A stretch of 64,000 bases of DNA from Velocimicrobium porci (lineage in GTDB: Bacteria > Bacillota > Clostridia > Lachnospirales > Lachnospiraceae), in contig NZ_VUMT01000003.1 in NCBI RefSeq assembly GCF_009696045.1, forward strand, positions 62,001-126,000. The letters run 5' to 3'. Every line of letters starts with the position of its first letter. Position 1 is the first letter of the stretch. This document shows positions 62,543 to 64,000 of the stretch, piece after piece. The notes beneath the pieces were generated by a model. That model ran no database searches. It worked only from the letters and a program-made list of their open reading frames with translations, and was not told where the DNA came from. Both the position numbers and the translations under genes were made by a program.

Positions 62543-64000
62543 TTAGCAGATTTCGGCTCCGGCAGGCATATCCTTTTCTGGTGCCATTAGTGCAAGCTCA
62601 CCTTTTTCATTTTCTGCACATAATAACATTCCTTCTGATAATACACCGGCAAGTTTGGCAGGTTTCAGATTAACCAATACCATTACTTTCTTCCCTACCA
62701 TTTCTTCTGCTGTATAATGTTGCTTTATTCCTGATACAATTTGTTTCACTTCGCTTCCTACACGAACTTTAGAGCAAAGTAATTTTTTAGACTTTGGCAC
62801 TTCCTCACAGGCAATAATCTCGCCTACCTGGAACTGCATTTTCATAAAGTCTTCATAAGTAATCTCATCTTTTGGTTCAATATCAATAACTGGCTCTTCT
62901 TGCTTTGGTTCTGCTTCTTTTTTATAAGCTTCCTGTAATGCTTCTACTTTTTCCATTACTTCCTTGACATCCAGTCTTGCAAATAAAATCTCCGGTTTTT
63001 CTTCTACTTTCGTTCCGGATTCGTATGCACCAAATCTTGTAAGATCACTAAACTCTCTCTTAGGAGCATGAATCTCCTCTAAAATTTTAACTGAAGTTTC
63101 CGGCATAAATGGCTCTAACAAATTAGCTCCAATTGAAATGCTTTCAATCAGATTGTATAAAACCGTTTCCAAACGGGCTTTTTGGGCCTCATCTTTTGCC
63201 AATGCCCAAGGCATTGTTTCATCAATATATTTGTTACAACGTTTAAATAATGTGAAAATTTCAGAAATAGCATCTGCAATCCGAAGGTCTTCCATCTTAT
63301 CCTGAACACGTTTTGCTGTGTTTACCGCAATTTCAATCAGTTCCTTGTCAACTTCCTCTGTCACATTACGATTGTTCACAATACCTTCAAAATATTTATT
63401 TGACATAGAAATTGTTCTGTTTACTAAATTTCCCAATGTATTAGCAAGATCAGAATTCATTCTCTCAACCATAAGTTCCCAAGTAATAACTCCATCGTTA
63501 TCAAATGGCATTTCATGGAGAACAAAATAACGAACCGCATCAACTCCAAATAAATCTACTAAATCATCGGCATAAATTACATTACCTTTTGATTTACTCA
63601 TCTTTCCATCACCTTGAAGCAGCCATGGATGACCAAAAATCTGCTTTGGAAGTGGTAAGTCAAGTGCCATTAACATAATTGGCCAATAAATTGTATGGAA
63701 ACGCAAAATGTCCTTTCCAATCAAATGCAAGTCAGCTGGCCAGAATTTGTCGAATAATTCATCACTATTTCCATCTAAGTCGTATCCCAGGCCTGTAATA
63801 TAATTACTTAATGCGTCAATCCATACATAGACTACATGCTTGTCATCAAAATCTACCGGAATTCCCCATTTAAAAGATGTTCTGGACACACATAAATCCT
63901 GAAGTCCCGGCAATAAGAAATTATTCATCATCTCATTTTTTCTTGATTCCGGCTGAATAAATTCAGGATGACTATTGATATGCTCGATTAAACGATCGGT
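62543..64000 (-). CDS. metG: Methionyl-tRNA synthetase, C-terminal 485 residues
   Basis: Open to the right edge of the window, so the N-terminal part (HIGH motif and zinc region) is outside. Seen: WGIPVDFDDKHVVYVWIDAL, GKDILRFHTIYWPIMLMALD, HPWLLQGDGKMSKSKGNVI (KMSKS catalytic loop), the anticodon-binding helical domain and a C-terminal EMAP-II tRNA-binding domain (MQFQVGEIIACE to the end). Charges tRNA-Met. The fused C domain is the type that makes the enzyme a dimer. Its close paralogue stands alone at 14481-14825. Confidence 0.97.
   Translation of the reverse strand, partial: TDRLIEHINSHPEFIQPESRKNEMMNNFLLPGLQDLCVSRTSFKWGIPVDFDDKHVVYVWIDALSNYITGLGYDLDGNSDELFDKFWPADLHLIGKDILRFHTIYWPIMLMALDLPLPKQIFGHPWLLQGDGKMSKSKGNVIYADDLVDLFGVDAVRYFVLHEMPFDNDGVITWELMVERMNSDLANTLGNLVNRTISMSNKYFEGIVNNRNVTEEVDKELIEIAVNTAKRVQDKMEDLRIADAISEIFTLFKRCNKYIDETMPWALAKDEAQKARLETVLYNLIESISIGANLLEPFMPETSVKILEEIHAPKREFSDLTRFGAYESGTKVEEKPEILFARLDVKEVMEKVEALQEAYKKEAEPKQEEPVIDIEPKDEITYEDFMKMQFQVGEIIACEEVPKSKKLLCSKVRVGSEVKQIVSGIKQHYTAEEMVGKKVMVLVNLKPAKLAGVLSEGMLLCAENEKGELALMAPEKDMPAGAEIC

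Overview
The window looks like a chromosomal segment of a low-GC, anaerobic Firmicute, most likely a Lachnospiraceae-type (Clostridium cluster XIVa) spore-former. The grounds are the strong AT bias, GGAGG-type ribosome sites, a glycyl radical enzyme with its radical-SAM activase, selenium-dependent molybdenum hydroxylase maturation genes, a CwlD-type amidase, MecA, a complete arginine deiminase pathway and a c subunit with the Na+-binding pattern. I name no species. No rRNA, tRNA or CRISPR array was seen. The ends of the window cut an NSS-family transporter (left) and metG (right).

Layout. 1-4.9 kb: NSS symporter end, KdpE-like response regulator, secreted DUF3298 protein, small membrane protein, chemoreceptor. 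4.9-9.4 kb, minus strand: pepP and the molybdate transporter modA-modC-modB. 9.4-12.8 kb: membrane-anchored EEP phosphatase/nuclease, PAP2 phosphatase, transglutaminase-like protein. 12.9-21.3 kb, minus strand: an arginine block reading arcA, arcB, arcC, a YfcC/ArcD-type carrier, a double-headed AraC regulator, a free-standing tRNA-binding protein, a YitT protein and argR. A 950-base regulatory gap separates it from divergent pyrB-pyrI (22.2-23.7 kb). 23.8-29.1 kb: rpiB, a second PAP2 protein, and a glf/glycosyltransferase pair split by a decayed IS607-type element. 29.3-34.3 kb: YjjI/YjjW glycyl radical system and an 840-residue extracytoplasmic protein with a C39-like domain. 35.4-42.8 kb: the ten-gene atpZ-I-B-E-F-H-A-G-D-C operon. 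43.2-46.6 kb: DUF402 protein, tyrosine phosphatase, threonylcarbamoyl-AMP synthase, cwlD and an unlisted 29-codon gene. 47-50 kb: selenium/molybdenum maturation (yqeC, yqeB, yedF, mocA-like) facing a DUF3343 gene. 50.3-64 kb: GH18 protein, thioredoxin-like protein, a three-gene kinase/pseudo-MinD/SAF cluster, mecA, a class A PBP, rsmA, tatD, an LRR-NodB deacetylase and metG.

How it fits together. Arginine can be broken down to ornithine, ammonia, CO2 and ATP by ArcABC, with the YfcC carrier probably exchanging arginine for ornithine and ArgR sensing arginine through ARG-box-like palindromes upstream of yfcC and in the arcA-pyrB gap. Carbamoyl phosphate links this to pyrB next door. ModABC and the yqeBC/yedF/mocA-like set point to a selenium-dependent molybdenum hydroxylase encoded elsewhere. 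The ATP synthase probably uses Na+, which matches an NSS-type Na+ symporter in the same genome.

The best candidates for something undescribed are the kinase/pseudo-MinD/SAF cluster (53.2-56.0 kb), the C39-like protein whose catalytic Cys seems replaced by Ser, the 29-residue peptide gene with its own terminator, the ribosome site buried in a hairpin after atpC, and the pyrB promoter whose start region resembles the UTP-sensitive slippage start of E. coli pyrBI.
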